This document shows positions 38,868 to 48,036 of a stretch of 64,000 nucleotides of DNA, piece by piece (position 1 is the first letter of the stretch; every line of letters begins with the position of its first letter). The notes beneath the pieces were generated by a model. The model was not told the DNA's origin, did not search any database, and worked only from the letters and a program-made list of their open reading frames with translations. The DNA is from Rhizobium sp. Q54 (lineage in GTDB: Bacteria > Pseudomonadota > Alphaproteobacteria > Micropepsales > Micropepsaceae). Location of the stretch: NCBI GenBank assembly GCA_945860165.1, contig CAMAPL010000003.1, forward strand, positions 1 to 64,000, in the 5' to 3' direction. A program made the translations under genes and the position numbers.

Positions 38868-39533
38868 ATGTTTCTGGAAATACAAAATTTTTTGACCCCG
38901 CAGGCGGTGGCGCGGCTCACCGCCCTGGCCGCTTCTGTCAACTTTGTGGACGGGAAGATTTCCAATCCCGCCAACCAGGCCAAGAACAATCTGCACGCCT
39001 CGCACGCCGATCCCGGCTATGCTGAATCCTCGGCCATCGTCGCTGACGCCTTCGCCCGCTCGGAGCCGTTCTGCAACTTCGCCTACCCCACCCACGTAGC
39101 GCCACCGCTGCTGGCCCGTTACGAAGTTGGAATGAATTACGGCGCCCACGCCGACACCTCGCATATGCGGTTCGGCAACGAGCTGCGGCGCTCCGACCTG
39201 TCGGCGACGGTGTGGCTGAGCCCGCCGGACAGCTACGACGGCGGCGAACTGGTGGTGCATCTGGGCACCCAGCCGGTGGTGATCAAGGGCACGCCCGGCG
39301 CCCTGATGGTCTATCCCTCGACCCAGCTGCATGAAGTGACCCCCGTGCGCCGGGGCACCCGTCTGGTCTCCATCACCTTCATCGAAAGCATGATCCCCGA
39401 CGAGTTCCTGCGGACCCAGCTTTACGACCTCAGCGAGGTGGCGGCGCTGGAAGGGCTCAATATGCAGTGGGAAAACCGGGTTCGCCTGGATGCCGTGCGC
39501 AATAATCTGCTGCGGCTCTGGTCCAGACGATGA
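38868..39533 (+). CDS. Fe(II)/2-oxoglutarate dioxygenase of the PiuC/YbiX type
   Basis: 221 residues. The metal ligands are visible in HADTSHM (H-x-D) and STQLHEVTPV (distal His), and the 2-oxoglutarate arginine in RGTRLVSITF. The length, the FLTPQAVARL start and the C-terminal helical extension match the PKHD-type hydroxylase family (YbiX/PiuC), often linked to siderophore or iron uptake, although no such gene is adjacent. ATG at 38868 is right after a weak ribosome site. It is divergent from amiC. Confidence 0.88.
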   Translation: MFLEIQNFLTPQAVARLTALAASVNFVDGKISNPANQAKNNLHASHADPGYAESSAIVADAFARSEPFCNFAYPTHVAPPLLARYEVGMNYGAHADTSHMRFGNELRRSDLSATVWLSPPDSYDGGELVVHLGTQPVVIKGTPGALMVYPSTQLHEVTPVRRGTRLVSITFIESMIPDEFLRTQLYDLSEVAALEGLNMQWENRVRLDAVRNNLLRLWSRR

Positions 39534-39955
39534 CAAGCCATTGTTTTAGTTTGGTATTTTTCCAAACAAGGTTCCGTCGTCACAAATCTGCCCATTAATC
39601 GCTTGTTGAAACCTAGTGGGCACCCTACAAAAACTGTGTCCGGCAGCGCCTTGCGATTCTCGCGGCTGCCGCGCCGCCCTGACCAAGGCCCGGTAAGCCA
39701 CGCGAGCAACGCGAGCAACGCGAGCACAACGGCCCTTCAGGTAATCTCTTTGGCTCCAAGTCCTCATCGGACCCATGGGCCCTGAAGTAGCAATGACTAT
39801 CAAATTTGCGCCCCCCTCCAACGCTGTCCCGGCCTCCTTGGCCGTTTCGACGGATGGGTTTTCGCGCGTCCTTTCCACCAACAATTCGCGCCGCTCTTTC
39901 CCGCCCGCCGCACACAGTGCCGCCGGCTTCACACACGCGCGCGCCGGAGATTTTA
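39534..39955 (+). other. Long leader region of rne
   Basis: A 422-bp region without a convincing gene. It contains, in order, a small hairpin GTTTGG-TATTTTT-CCAAAC (39549-39567) that may end the dioxygenase message, three perfect 9-bp tandem copies of ACGCGAGCA (39700-39726), and a stem CTTCAGG/CCTGAAG around a 39-nt loop (39735-39787). The last 150 bp are pyrimidine-rich. RNase E messages usually have long structured leaders for autoregulation, which this fits. Confidence 0.5.
39700..39726 (+). repeat. Three tandem 9-bp repeats in the rne leader
   Basis: ACGCGAGCA is repeated three times without mismatch. It is too short and regular for CRISPR; a length-variable leader repeat or simple slippage array is most likely. 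Confidence 0.7.
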
Positions 39956-42661
39956 ATGACCAAGCGCATGCTTATCGATGCCAACCACCCGGAAGAAACA
40001 CGGGTGGTCATTCTCGACGGTTCTAAGGTCGAGGAATTTGATTTCGAGGCCGCCTCCAAGCGGCCTCTCAAGGGAAACATTTATCTCGCGAAAGTGACGC
40101 GTGTGGAGCCGTCGCTCCAGGCTGCCTTCGTCGAATATGGCGGCAATCGCCAGGGCTTCCTGGCTTTCGCGGAAATCCACCCCGACTACTACCAGATCCC
40201 GATCGCGGACCGTCAGGCCCTGCTCGCCGAGCAGGAAGCAGATGCCCGCCGCCGCCAGGAAGACGATATTGAATCCTTCGAGATCACCGGCCCCAAGGCG
40301 GGCGGCTCCGACAGGGACGACGAGGACGAAGAAGAGACCGGCGCCGAAACCGACAGCGGCGAGGAAACCGCCGAGATGGCCCCGCTGGTGCCGCTGGACT
40401 CCGCCCCCGACGCGGAAGAATACGAGCCCGCCGGGGATGCCGCCGAAAGCAGCCAGGATGATCACGAAGAGGTGTTTGTCAACCATGGCGGCGCACCGGT
40501 TCGCGAAGTGGCCGAACAGGAAGAAGAAGACGCCCCGGAGAGCAAATCCGAGGCCGCCGCTGCCGCACTGAACGACTATCACGGCGATCCCGAAGTCGCC
40601 GCCACCCAGCCGGCGGAGGAAAATGAACGCGAGATCGAGCCGGTCGAGGCCCAGATCGAAGTCAGCGACACCGAAGTGGTAGAAGGCGAACTGCTGCCGG
40701 CCACCGACGGCGAGCCGCAGGACGCCGAAGCCCAGGCCTTGCAGGCGGGCCGCCCGTCGCAGCGCTGGGTCCGCAAGAAGCATTACAAGATTCAGGAAGT
40801 CATCAAGCGCCGCCAGATCATCCTGATCCAGGTGGTCAAGGAAGAACGCGGCAACAAGGGCGCGGCCCTGACCACCTATATGTCGCTGGCCGGCCGTTAT
40901 TGCGTGCTGATGCCCAACACCCCGCGCGGCGGCGGCATCTCCCGCAAGATCACCAATGTGGCAGACCGCAAGCGCCTGAAAAGCGCGGCCCAAGGGCTGG
41001 AATTGCCCGAAGGCATGGGCCTGATCATTCGCACCGCGGGCGAAAGCCGCTCGCGGCTCGAGATCCGGCGCGATTACGACTATCTGCTGCGCCTGTGGGA
41101 CACGATCCGCGAAAAGACCCTGTCCTCCAATGCGCCTGCCTGCGTCCATGAAGAAGGCGACCTGATCAAGCGCGTCATCCGCGACCTCTACACCAAGGAT
41201 GTGCAGGACGTGGTGGTGGAAGGCGAGCAGGGCTACCGCAACGCCAAGGACTTCATGCGCATGCTCATGCCGAGCCATGCCAAGCACGTCCATCACTACA
41301 AGGACACGGTGCCGCTGTTCCAGCGCATGCATATCGAATCCCAGCTGGACTCTATGTTCTCGCCCACCGTCACCCTGAAGTCGGGCGGCTATATCGTCAT
41401 CAACCAGACCGAAGCCCTCGTCTCCGTCGACGTCAATTCTGGCCGCGCCACCCGCGAACATTCCATCGAGGAAACCGCGCGCAAGACCAACCTGGAAGCG
41501 GCCAGCGAAATCGGCCGCCAGTTGCGGTTGCGCGACCTGGCCGGCCTGATCGTCATCGACTTCATCGACATGGAAGAAGGCCGCAACGACCGCGAAGTCG
41601 AAAAGCGCCTGCGCGATGCGGTGAAGAATGACCGCGCCCGCGTCCAGATCGGTAAGATCTCGCAGTTCGGCCTGATGGAAATGTCGCGCCAGCGCCTGCG
41701 CGCCGGCGTCATTGCCGGTTCGACCGTCACCTGCCCGCATTGCGCGGGGCTGGGACTGGTGCGGTCCATTGAATCCACCGCCCTGCGCGTTCTGCGCGGA
41801 CTGGAAGAAGAAGCCGAAAAGAACCGCGCCGCCGCGGTGATCGTCAGGATCGCCAACGATGTCGCGATCTATGTCCTGAACCAGAAGCGCCATGAGTTGG
41901 CCCGTATCGAGGGCGAGCATGGCATGGAAATTTCCTTCGACCCCAAGAATGACCTTGCGGCCGGTACCTTTGAACTGGAGCGCACCAAGCAGCGCGATCC
42001 GTCCGAGCGCCCGCGCAATTCGGCGGTCAGCATCGAGGCTGGCTTTGTGCCGTCCAGCGAGCCCGAGCCCGAATATGATGAAGAAGTCGAAGAAGAAGAA
42101 TTCATCGACACCGAAGCCAGCCGGCCTGTTTCCGACGACGAGGACGGCGAAGAGCGCGCGGCCCCGCCGCCAGGCGAACGCGCCGAACGTGGTGGTAATC
42201 GCGAAGGCCGCCGCAAGCGCCGCCGTGGCGGACGTGGCCGCAGCCGCGACCGCGAAAGCCCGCGCCCGACCGGCGCCGACACGGGCGTGGCCGCAGCCGC
42301 GTCCACCGAGATCCAGGAAACAGTGTCTTCCGACGACAGTGAATTTGAACCGGCCCAACCCGGCGCGCCGCTGGAAGAGAATGGCGAACCGCGCCGCAAG
42401 CGCCGCCGCCGCCGTGGCCGCCGTGGCGGACGCGAGAGCGAGGATCGTCCGGCAGGATCGGAAAGCCAGGGCGGCTTTACCAAGGAGGTTGACCGCTTCG
42501 GCGCGGTGCCAGACGAGATCGACACCACGCCCACCGACACAGCGCCCGGCGCGCCGTCCATGCCGGTCTGGTCGCTGAAGGATGACATTCCCGACACTAC
42601 ACCATCGGACGACAAGTCGACCCAAAAGGGATGGTGGCAAAAGGCGTTCGGCGGCGAGTAA
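39956..42661 (+). CDS. rne: Ribonuclease E
   Basis: Endoribonuclease and degradosome scaffold, 901 residues. The N-terminal half has an S1 domain split by a long acidic insertion (about residues 100-260, rich in Glu/Asp), as is usual in alphaproteobacteria. The catalytic domain follows: VSVDVNSGRATREHSIEETA, the metal Asp in IVIDFIDMEEGRND, and the zinc link CPHCAGLGLVRS. The C-terminal third is unstructured with RRRRGRRGGR-type basic blocks and ends WWQKAFGGE. ATG at 39956 begins MTKRMLIDANHPEE. No disruption is present across 2.7 kb. The final 29 bp are repeated 86 bp downstream. Confidence 0.96.
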   Translation: MTKRMLIDANHPEETRVVILDGSKVEEFDFEAASKRPLKGNIYLAKVTRVEPSLQAAFVEYGGNRQGFLAFAEIHPDYYQIPIADRQALLAEQEADARRRQEDDIESFEITGPKAGGSDRDDEDEEETGAETDSGEETAEMAPLVPLDSAPDAEEYEPAGDAAESSQDDHEEVFVNHGGAPVREVAEQEEEDAPESKSEAAAAALNDYHGDPEVAATQPAEENEREIEPVEAQIEVSDTEVVEGELLPATDGEPQDAEAQALQAGRPSQRWVRKKHYKIQEVIKRRQIILIQVVKEERGNKGAALTTYMSLAGRYCVLMPNTPRGGGISRKITNVADRKRLKSAAQGLELPEGMGLIIRTAGESRSRLEIRRDYDYLLRLWDTIREKTLSSNAPACVHEEGDLIKRVIRDLYTKDVQDVVVEGEQGYRNAKDFMRMLMPSHAKHVHHYKDTVPLFQRMHIESQLDSMFSPTVTLKSGGYIVINQTEALVSVDVNSGRATREHSIEETARKTNLEAASEIGRQLRLRDLAGLIVIDFIDMEEGRNDREVEKRLRDAVKNDRARVQIGKISQFGLMEMSRQRLRAGVIAGSTVTCPHCAGLGLVRSIESTALRVLRGLEEEAEKNRAAAVIVRIANDVAIYVLNQKRHELARIEGEHGMEISFDPKNDLAAGTFELERTKQRDPSERPRNSAVSIEAGFVPSSEPEPEYDEEVEEEEFIDTEASRPVSDDEDGEERAAPPPGERAERGGNREGRRKRRRGGRGRSRDRESPRPTGADTGVAAAASTEIQETVSSDDSEFEPAQPGAPLEENGEPRRKRRRRRGRRGGRESEDRPAGSESQGGFTKEVDRFGAVPDEIDTTPTDTAPGAPSMPVWSLKDDIPDTTPSDDKSTQKGWWQKAFGGE
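42633..42661 (+). repeat. Copy 1 of a duplicated rne 3' end (att-like)
   Basis: The last 29 bp of rne, encoding the end of WWQKAFGGE and the stop. Together with copy 2 (42748-42776) it brackets 86 bp. The two copies differ at five positions, every one a third codon position, so both read WQKAFGGE-stop. Confidence 0.85.
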
Positions 42662-42709
42662 GAGCCTCACCCCGCCCTTCGCTATAGCTCAGTGCGTTCG
42701 CTCCCTCTT

Positions 42710-42728
42710 GCATGTCCACTGGACATGC
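42710..42728. repeat. Perfect palindrome between the two rne 3' ends
   Basis: GCATGTCCACTGGACATGC is a 19-nt perfect palindrome around a central C. It lies in the 86-bp segment between the two copies of the rne tail. Confidence 0.8.
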
Positions 42729-42747
42729 TCGCGGGCCGGTCGCTCAC

Positions 42748-42776
42748 GGTGGCAGAAAGCCTTTGGCGGCGAATAA
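42748..42776 (+). repeat. Copy 2 of the rne 3' end (att-like)
   Basis: 24 of 29 bases equal copy 1. The differences are Q (CAA/CAG), K (AAG/AAA), A (GCG/GCC), F (TTC/TTT) and E (GAG/GAA), all synonymous. It is in a different frame from rne and has no gene of its own in front of it. Confidence 0.85.
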
Positions 42777-42797
42777 CCTCCGCCAAAAGAAAAAGGG

Positions 42798-42828
42798 AAA
42801 GGCCGCGGATTTATCCCGCGGCCTTTTT
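42798..42828. terminator. Bidirectional terminator between rne and gamma-glutamyltransferase
   Basis: AAAGGCCGCGG and CCGCGGCCTTT form an 11-bp perfect stem with a 7-nt loop, with T residues on the right and A residues on the left, so it can stop transcription from both sides. Confidence 0.92.
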
Positions 42829-42837
42829 CATTGGAAT

Positions 42838-44235
42838 CTATCGGTTGGTCACGACTTCCGCCGCCGCGCCCTGACCATGGGCGCCGGGATCGGACAGTGC
42901 CACACAGGCATCGGCGTTGCAGGACACCACATTGACCGTGTCGAAGGGCGCCGCTCCGGTGCTGCGCAGGTCACCCCGCTTGCCCATCGCACGCCCACGC
43001 GCCGCTTCCAGCACCGCATACACCGCCGCTGCGGTGCCGTTCGGCCCGCCGGCTCCCACAGCGGTCAATGTCACATTGTCACCGCCGACGGCGGTCAGGG
43101 GCGTCAGAAACGCGCTTGCGAGCCCCGCCGGCCCGGTGGGCGAAGCCGCCAGCACCACACCGGTGCCGGCGGCCGTGCGGCCCGACCCGAACGGGCCGTT
43201 GAGCGTGATGGCGCAGGACGCCGTCTGGCCGTTAGTATCCACCGCAGCAAACCCGGTGGAGCCGAGATCGCGCGGCAGGCTGGCGACGCCGAAGGACGTC
43301 AGCGACTGGCGCACCGCCGCCGCGACGGCGGCCTCGCCCGTGCTGCGCTGGCGCGAAAGATTGTCGAACAGCGAACTGGTGAAAGCGCCCGCGCCGGTAC
43401 GCGCGCCAGGCTGGTAGATCACCATGTCTCCCACATTGCGTGTACGCGCCGGGCCCTGCTGGGTGCTGATCGCCGCCAGTTCATCCAGGGTGACGGCACC
43501 GCCTTGCGCCAGTGAATAGGCCTCGATACGCGCGCCGACCGCGCCCTTGTAGAAACCGTCCGCGCCGCCCAGGCGTATCTGGCCCAGCGTCAGTCCCAGC
43601 GCCGGGTTGCGCACTTCGGTGCCTGTTATGCGCGGCTGGCCGGATTCGTCCAGGAATTCCGCCGCCAGTTCCGCATCCAGGCGCACCACATTTTGCGCGG
43701 CGGCGAGCCGCACCGAGAGCGCCTGGGAAATGGGAAATCCGGTGGCGGCATAGGCCTCGGCCGGCGCCACCAAGCGTTGCCATGGCAGCGCACCGTGGAT
43801 TCTCTGCATGTCGGCAAAACCGCGCACCGCGCCCGGCACCGCATAGGCGCCGCCGCGTGCCGGCGCACGGGCCAGGAAATTGAACTCAGTGATATGGCCG
43901 CCCGCATCGCGCACCAGGCAGATGCCGCCGCTGCCCAGCCCGGCCGCCGCCGGATAGGTCACCGACAGGGTGAAGAACATGGCGGCCACGGCGTCCACCG
44001 CGTTGCCCTGGGACGCCAGCACGGATGCGCCCGCGCGCGCCGCCAGCGGCTCATCGCTCACCGCCATGCCAGCCCGGGTCGGCTCGGACACTTCGCTTGA
44101 GGTGTAACTGCGGGGCGCCTCGTCCGCGAGCCCCACCGTCGCGGCGACATTGTCGCCAATCGAAGCAATGGTATTACAGCCGCCCAGCACCAGTAGGGGC
44201 GCGGCAAGCAGGGCGGAAAGACGCTTGGACAGCAT
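42838..44235 (-). CDS. Gamma-glutamyltransferase-like lipoprotein
   Basis: 465 residues. A lipoprotein signal (LLVLGGC, Cys20) is followed by a Ggt-family fold: VSDEPLAARAGASVLASQGN, DAVAAMFFTLSVTYP, VPGAVRGFADMQRIHG and the region where the nucleophilic threonine should be, here GSTGFAAVDTNGQTASCAI. The Thr is retained, but the following His of the usual TTHFSVVD is Gly, and the protein is about 100 residues shorter than typical Ggt. Activity is possible but not assured. It is convergent with rne. The ATG at 44235 was chosen over 44340 because the signal begins there. Confidence 0.78.
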   Translation of the reverse strand: MLSKRLSALLAAPLLVLGGCNTIASIGDNVAATVGLADEAPRSYTSSEVSEPTRAGMAVSDEPLAARAGASVLASQGNAVDAVAAMFFTLSVTYPAAAGLGSGGICLVRDAGGHITEFNFLARAPARGGAYAVPGAVRGFADMQRIHGALPWQRLVAPAEAYAATGFPISQALSVRLAAAQNVVRLDAELAAEFLDESGQPRITGTEVRNPALGLTLGQIRLGGADGFYKGAVGARIEAYSLAQGGAVTLDELAAISTQQGPARTRNVGDMVIYQPGARTGAGAFTSSLFDNLSRQRSTGEAAVAAAVRQSLTSFGVASLPRDLGSTGFAAVDTNGQTASCAITLNGPFGSGRTAAGTGVVLAASPTGPAGLASAFLTPLTAVGGDNVTLTAVGAGGPNGTAAAVYAVLEAARGRAMGKRGDLRSTGAAPFDTVNVVSCNADACVALSDPGAHGQGAAAEVVTNR

Positions 44236-44383
44236 GACGCGGTTTTCATCCTGAAAATGGCTGTTTTCGAAGGGGCCTTTATGCCCCAGCGGGATCGGAG
44301 AAAGAAGTCGTATTATTTGACGTTTCGGGCCGGCGACCATACGGTTCGCACGGGGTTGGTCGAGGCATCAGGAGAATTCCGGT

Positions 44384-45751
44384 TTGTCGCCAGTTACCTT
44401 CCGCAAATTCAGCTTCGCCGCCGGTTTCGCCACCGCATTGCTGGCCTATGCCCTGCCCGCGGACGCCCAGGGAATCGGCCTTCTGCGCGACACCGAAACC
44501 GAGGAAATGCTCAAAAGCTATGAGGCGCCGCTGGCGCGCGCTGCCGGCCTCGATCCCAATTCGGTGAAGACCCATCTGGTGGGCGACCCCAGCCTCAACG
44601 CCTTCGCAATGCAGCCGGCCAACATCTTCATCTGCGCCGGCATGCTACTGTGGCTGCGCACGCCCAACGAACTGATCGGCGTGATGGCGCATGAAACCGG
44701 GCATATCTCCGGGGCGCATCTGACGCGCGGCAGCTTTGGCGCGAAGAAGGCGATGATCCCGATGCTGGCCTCGCTGGTGATCGGCCTTGGCGCCATGCTG
44801 GCGGGCGCCGGCGAACTCGGCATGGTGATGATGGGTCTGGGCCAGGCCGTCGCGGAAGCGCAATTCGCCACCTTCACCCGCGTGCAGGAATCCTCTGCCG
44901 ACCAGATCGCCGCCAAGCTACTGCTTGCCACCCGCCAGTCGCCGATGGGCATGTACAACACCTTCCGGCGTTTCGCACAGGCCGATGCGATGCGCGCGGT
45001 CTACAACCGGCCTGACCGGTTTGGCTCCAGCCACCCTGTAGGCCAGGACCGCGTCTTCGACCTCAACCAGAAAGTCGAGGCATCGCCTTATCGCGAAGTG
45101 CAGGATTCACCGCAGGCGCTGAACACATTCCAGATGGTGCAGGCCAAGCTGGCAGGCTTTGTGTTGCCGGTGAAGGATGCGCTGACCCGCTATCCGGTTT
45201 CCGACACCAGCGCGACGGCGCGCTATGCCCGCTCATTCACCTATATGCGCCAGCCCAATTTCCAGAAGGCACTGGCCGAGATCACCAGCCTGATCGATGA
45301 AGAACCCAACAATCCGTATTTCTATGAAGTGCGCGGCCAAATCCAGGTCAGCATGGCCAAGCCGGGACTGGCCCTTGCCGATTACCAGAAGGCCGTGAAC
45401 CTGCGCCCCAATGCGCCGCAGCTGCGGCTGGCCCTGGCGGGCGCCCAGCTCGCGACGGAAAATCCGGCGCTGGCGGAAGATGCGCTGAAGAATCTGAAGG
45501 CCGCGATTTTGGTGGAGGATGACGACATCTTCACTTGGTACCAGACCGCCCAGGCCTATAGCGCGCTCAAGAACGTGCCGATGGCCGATCTGTCCACCGC
45601 CGAACTGTGGTACAATGCGGGCGACATGCGCCGCGCCCTGGTGTTTGCCACCCGCGCGCGGGGCAAGCTGACCCAGGGCGGCGCGGATTGGGAGCGCGCC
45701 CAGGACATTATCGGCGCCGCCGGTCCCCTAGCGAGCCAGCAACGAGGATAA
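44384..45751 (+). CDS. M48 family metalloprotease with TPR region (BepA-like)
   Basis: 455 residues. A signal peptide (AAGFATALLAYALPADAQG) precedes a zinc protease domain with HETGH at residues 103-107 and the third ligand in ESSADQIAA. A TPR-like helical region (about 280-430) follows. BepA-type proteins degrade or help assemble outer-membrane proteins. The start is a TTG at 44384, with AGGAGAATT upstream. The DsbA-like gene follows after 2 bp, so the two are co-transcribed. Confidence 0.9.
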   Translation: MSPVTFRKFSFAAGFATALLAYALPADAQGIGLLRDTETEEMLKSYEAPLARAAGLDPNSVKTHLVGDPSLNAFAMQPANIFICAGMLLWLRTPNELIGVMAHETGHISGAHLTRGSFGAKKAMIPMLASLVIGLGAMLAGAGELGMVMMGLGQAVAEAQFATFTRVQESSADQIAAKLLLATRQSPMGMYNTFRRFAQADAMRAVYNRPDRFGSSHPVGQDRVFDLNQKVEASPYREVQDSPQALNTFQMVQAKLAGFVLPVKDALTRYPVSDTSATARYARSFTYMRQPNFQKALAEITSLIDEEPNNPYFYEVRGQIQVSMAKPGLALADYQKAVNLRPNAPQLRLALAGAQLATENPALAEDALKNLKAAILVEDDDIFTWYQTAQAYSALKNVPMADLSTAELWYNAGDMRRALVFATRARGKLTQGGADWERAQDIIGAAGPLASQQRG

Positions 45752-45753
45752 AT

Positions 45754-46491
45754 ATGCGAGCCTTTGTGATTACCCTTGCCGGCGCCGTCGGCGGCGCGGC
45801 GCTGGCCGTGGCCGTCATCCTGACCATGGCGGACAGGGGCATGATGCCGATCAACGACGTGCAGATGCAGACCTTTCTGATGAACCGTCCCGAGCTGGCG
45901 GCGGCGATGCTGGGCCGCTACCAGCAACAGGAAGAAATGAAGCAGAAGGCGCAGCAAACTTCCGCCCTGATGAACAAGGCAGCATTTTTCGATCCCAAGA
46001 TCGCCTTCGTCACCGGCCCGGCCGACGCCAAGAACACCTTTGTGGAATTCTACGATTACGACTGCCCCTTCTGCCGTGCCTCGTTACCGGCGATCCGCAA
46101 ATTCTACGAAGCCAACAAGGACAAGGTCCGCTTCGCCTTCATCGAATATCCGATCGAGCAGCTGCACGGCCCCAGCGCCATCTTTGCCGCCAAGGCCTCG
46201 CTGGCAGCACGCCGGCAGCGCGAACAGTATATGGACTTCCACTTTGCGCTGCTGGCCGAGGAAGGCGCGATCACCGAAGCGATGATCTATGCCAATGCCG
46301 CCAAGGCGGGCATGGACGTGGCGAAGCTGAAGGCCGACATCCAGGACCCGGAAATCCAGAAATCGCTGGATGCCAGCATCGCACTGGCCCGCAAGACCGG
46401 CATCGATGGCACGCCCACCTTCATCCTGAACGGCAAGCTGCGCCCCGGGATGCTGGAAGATGCCACCATAGCCGAAGCAATGAAGAGCTAG
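45754..46491 (+). CDS. DsbA family thiol-disulfide oxidoreductase
   Basis: 245 residues. An N-terminal membrane anchor or signal ([21 protein letters not shown]) leads into a helical spacer and a thioredoxin fold with the CPFC redox pair at 104-107 (YDYDCPFC) and the cis-proline loop [12 protein letters not shown]. This is the alphaproteobacterial DsbA/ScsC-like type, probably acting in the periplasm with the M48 protein encoded in front. Confidence 0.92.
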   Translation: MRAFVITLAGAVGGAALAVAVILTMADRGMMPINDVQMQTFLMNRPELAAAMLGRYQQQEEMKQKAQQTSALMNKAAFFDPKIAFVTGPADAKNTFVEFYDYDCPFCRASLPAIRKFYEANKDKVRFAFIEYPIEQLHGPSAIFAAKASLAARRQREQYMDFHFALLAEEGAITEAMIYANAAKAGMDVAKLKADIQDPEIQKSLDASIALARKTGIDGTPTFILNGKLRPGMLEDATIAEAMKS

Positions 46492-47486
46492 ATCAGTCCT
46501 GATAGCGGGCTGGACGGATCGGCATAAGCCTTCTTCGGCATCCGCCCCGCCAGCCAGGCCAGGCGCCCGGCCTCCACCGCCAGTTTCATCGCTTCCGCCA
46601 TCTGCAACGGATCGCGGGCATGGGCGATCCCAGTATTGGAGATCACCCCGTCGCAGCCCAGCTCCATCGCCACCGCCGCATCCGACGCCGTGCCGATGCC
46701 GGCATCCACGATCACCGGCACCTTGGCATCCTCGATGATCATGCGGATGTTCACGGTCGCCTGGATGCCCATGCCCGAGCCGATCGGCGACGCCAGCGGC
46801 ATGATCGCTACCGCGCCGACATCTTCCAGCCGCTTGGCCATCAAGGGATCGTCGCTGCAATAGACCATTACCTGGAAACCGTCCTTCGACAGCATCTCGG
46901 TGGCACGCAGGGTTTCGATCATGTCGGGATACAGCAGCTTCTTCTCGCCCAGCACTTCCAGCTTGACCAAAGACCAGCCGCCCGCCTCGCGCGCCAGCCG
47001 CAAGGTCCGAACCGCATCCTCGCCGGTAAAGCAGCCCGCCGTATTGGGCAGAAAGGTGACGTGTTTGGGATCAATGAAGTCAACCAACCGCGGCTGACCC
47101 GGATCGGTGAGATTCACGCGCCGCACCGCCACGGTGATGATCTGCGCGCCGCTGGCCTCCAGCGCCGCCGCATTCTGCGCATAGTCCTTAAACTTGCCGG
47201 TGCCGATGATCAGGCGTGATTTGTAGGTCTTGCCGGCTAGGATGAACGGTTTGTCCTCGCGTGGCACCGCCGCCGGCGCATTGCCGCCGCCGATGAAGTG
47301 CACGATTTCCAGCCGGTCGCCGTCCACCACCGCGACATCGCCATAGGTCGAGCGCGGCACGATTTCCAGATTGCGCTCCACGGCGATCTTGGCCGGGTCC
47401 AGCCCCAGGCTTTCCAGCAGGCCGCGCACGCTGGTGGGCGCAGCCAGCTGCCGCGTTTCGCCGTTCAGGGTGACTTTCAGTGCCAT
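46488..47486 (-). CDS. thiG: ThiS-ThiG fusion: sulfur carrier and thiazole synthase
   Basis: 332 residues. Residues 1-68 are ThiS (start [14 protein letters not shown], ending IVHFIGGG), and residues about 80-332 are ThiG ([13 protein letters not shown], the Schiff-base lysine in [26 protein letters not shown]). ThiG makes the thiamin thiazole from DXP, dehydroglycine and sulfur carried as a thiocarboxylate on the free C-terminal glycine of ThiS. In the fusion that glycine is followed by ThiG with a short linker ([10 protein letters not shown]), so it is not a free end. Divergent from aroQ. No ThiF or other thi gene is adjacent. Confidence 0.93.
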   Translation of the reverse strand: MALKVTLNGETRQLAAPTSVRGLLESLGLDPAKIAVERNLEIVPRSTYGDVAVVDGDRLEIVHFIGGGNAPAAVPREDKPFILAGKTYKSRLIIGTGKFKDYAQNAAALEASGAQIITVAVRRVNLTDPGQPRLVDFIDPKHVTFLPNTAGCFTGEDAVRTLRLAREAGGWSLVKLEVLGEKKLLYPDMIETLRATEMLSKDGFQVMVYCSDDPLMAKRLEDVGAVAIMPLASPIGSGMGIQATVNIRMIIEDAKVPVIVDAGIGTASDAAVAMELGCDGVISNTGIAHARDPLQMAEAMKLAVEAGRLAWLAGRMPKKAYADPSSPLSGLI

Positions 47487-47565
47487 GGACGCAGTCCCTT
47501 AAGCATTTCCGTATCCATCTAGATGCGATTATAAGGCTTGAATCAGCTTTACCACCGGAAAGTCT

Positions 47566-48036
47566 ATGGCAAAAAAATCCAAACAATCCAAGATCTTACC
47601 GATATATATTCTCAACGGCCCCAATCTCAATCTGCTCGGGGTCCGCGAACCGGAGGTCTATGGCTACACCACCTTAGCCGCGATCGAAAAGATGTGCGCC
47701 GACCAGGCCAAGAGCCACGGCCTTGCCATCGTCTTCCGCCAGTCCAACCGCGAAGGCGAAATTGTCGATCACCTTCAGGAAGCCCGCACCAGCGGCTGCG
47801 CGGTGATCATCAATCCGGCGGGCTATGGCCATACCTCCATCGCCATTCTGGACACCATCCAGGCGCTGAAAATTCCGGTGATCGAAGTTCATCTTTCCAA
47901 TATTCACAAACGCGAGCCCTATCGCCACAATTCCTATGTCTCCAAGGGAGCCACCGGCATTATCATGGGGCTGGGCGCGCAGGGCTATCTGCGCGCCGTC
48001 GACGCGGTGGCTGAAATTCTCAAGGTGTCGAAATGA
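47566..48036 (+). CDS. aroQ: Type II 3-dehydroquinate dehydratase
   Basis: 156 residues of the dodecameric shikimate pathway enzyme. Markers are ILNGPNLNLLGVREPEVYG, REGEIVDHLQEA, INPAGYGHTSIAILD and EVHLSNIHKRE. The catalytic Tyr is in the first motif and His in EVHLSN. Start at 47566 is followed by a lysine-rich stretch (KKSKQSK) before the fold. It overlaps accB by 4 bp, the usual aroQ-accB-accC operon. Confidence 0.96.
   Translation: MAKKSKQSKILPIYILNGPNLNLLGVREPEVYGYTTLAAIEKMCADQAKSHGLAIVFRQSNREGEIVDHLQEARTSGCAVIINPAGYGHTSIAILDTIQALKIPVIEVHLSNIHKREPYRHNSYVSKGATGIIMGLGAQGYLRAVDAVAEILKVSK

Noticed and set aside
39700-39726. CRISPR-like array in the rne leader
   Set aside because: Units are 9 bp with no spacers and there is no cas gene in the window.
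39953-42670. A 905-residue open frame on the minus strand across rne
   Set aside because: It is antisense to a clear RNase E and composed of shadow codons with no recognisable domain. GC-rich genes commonly leave such frames open.
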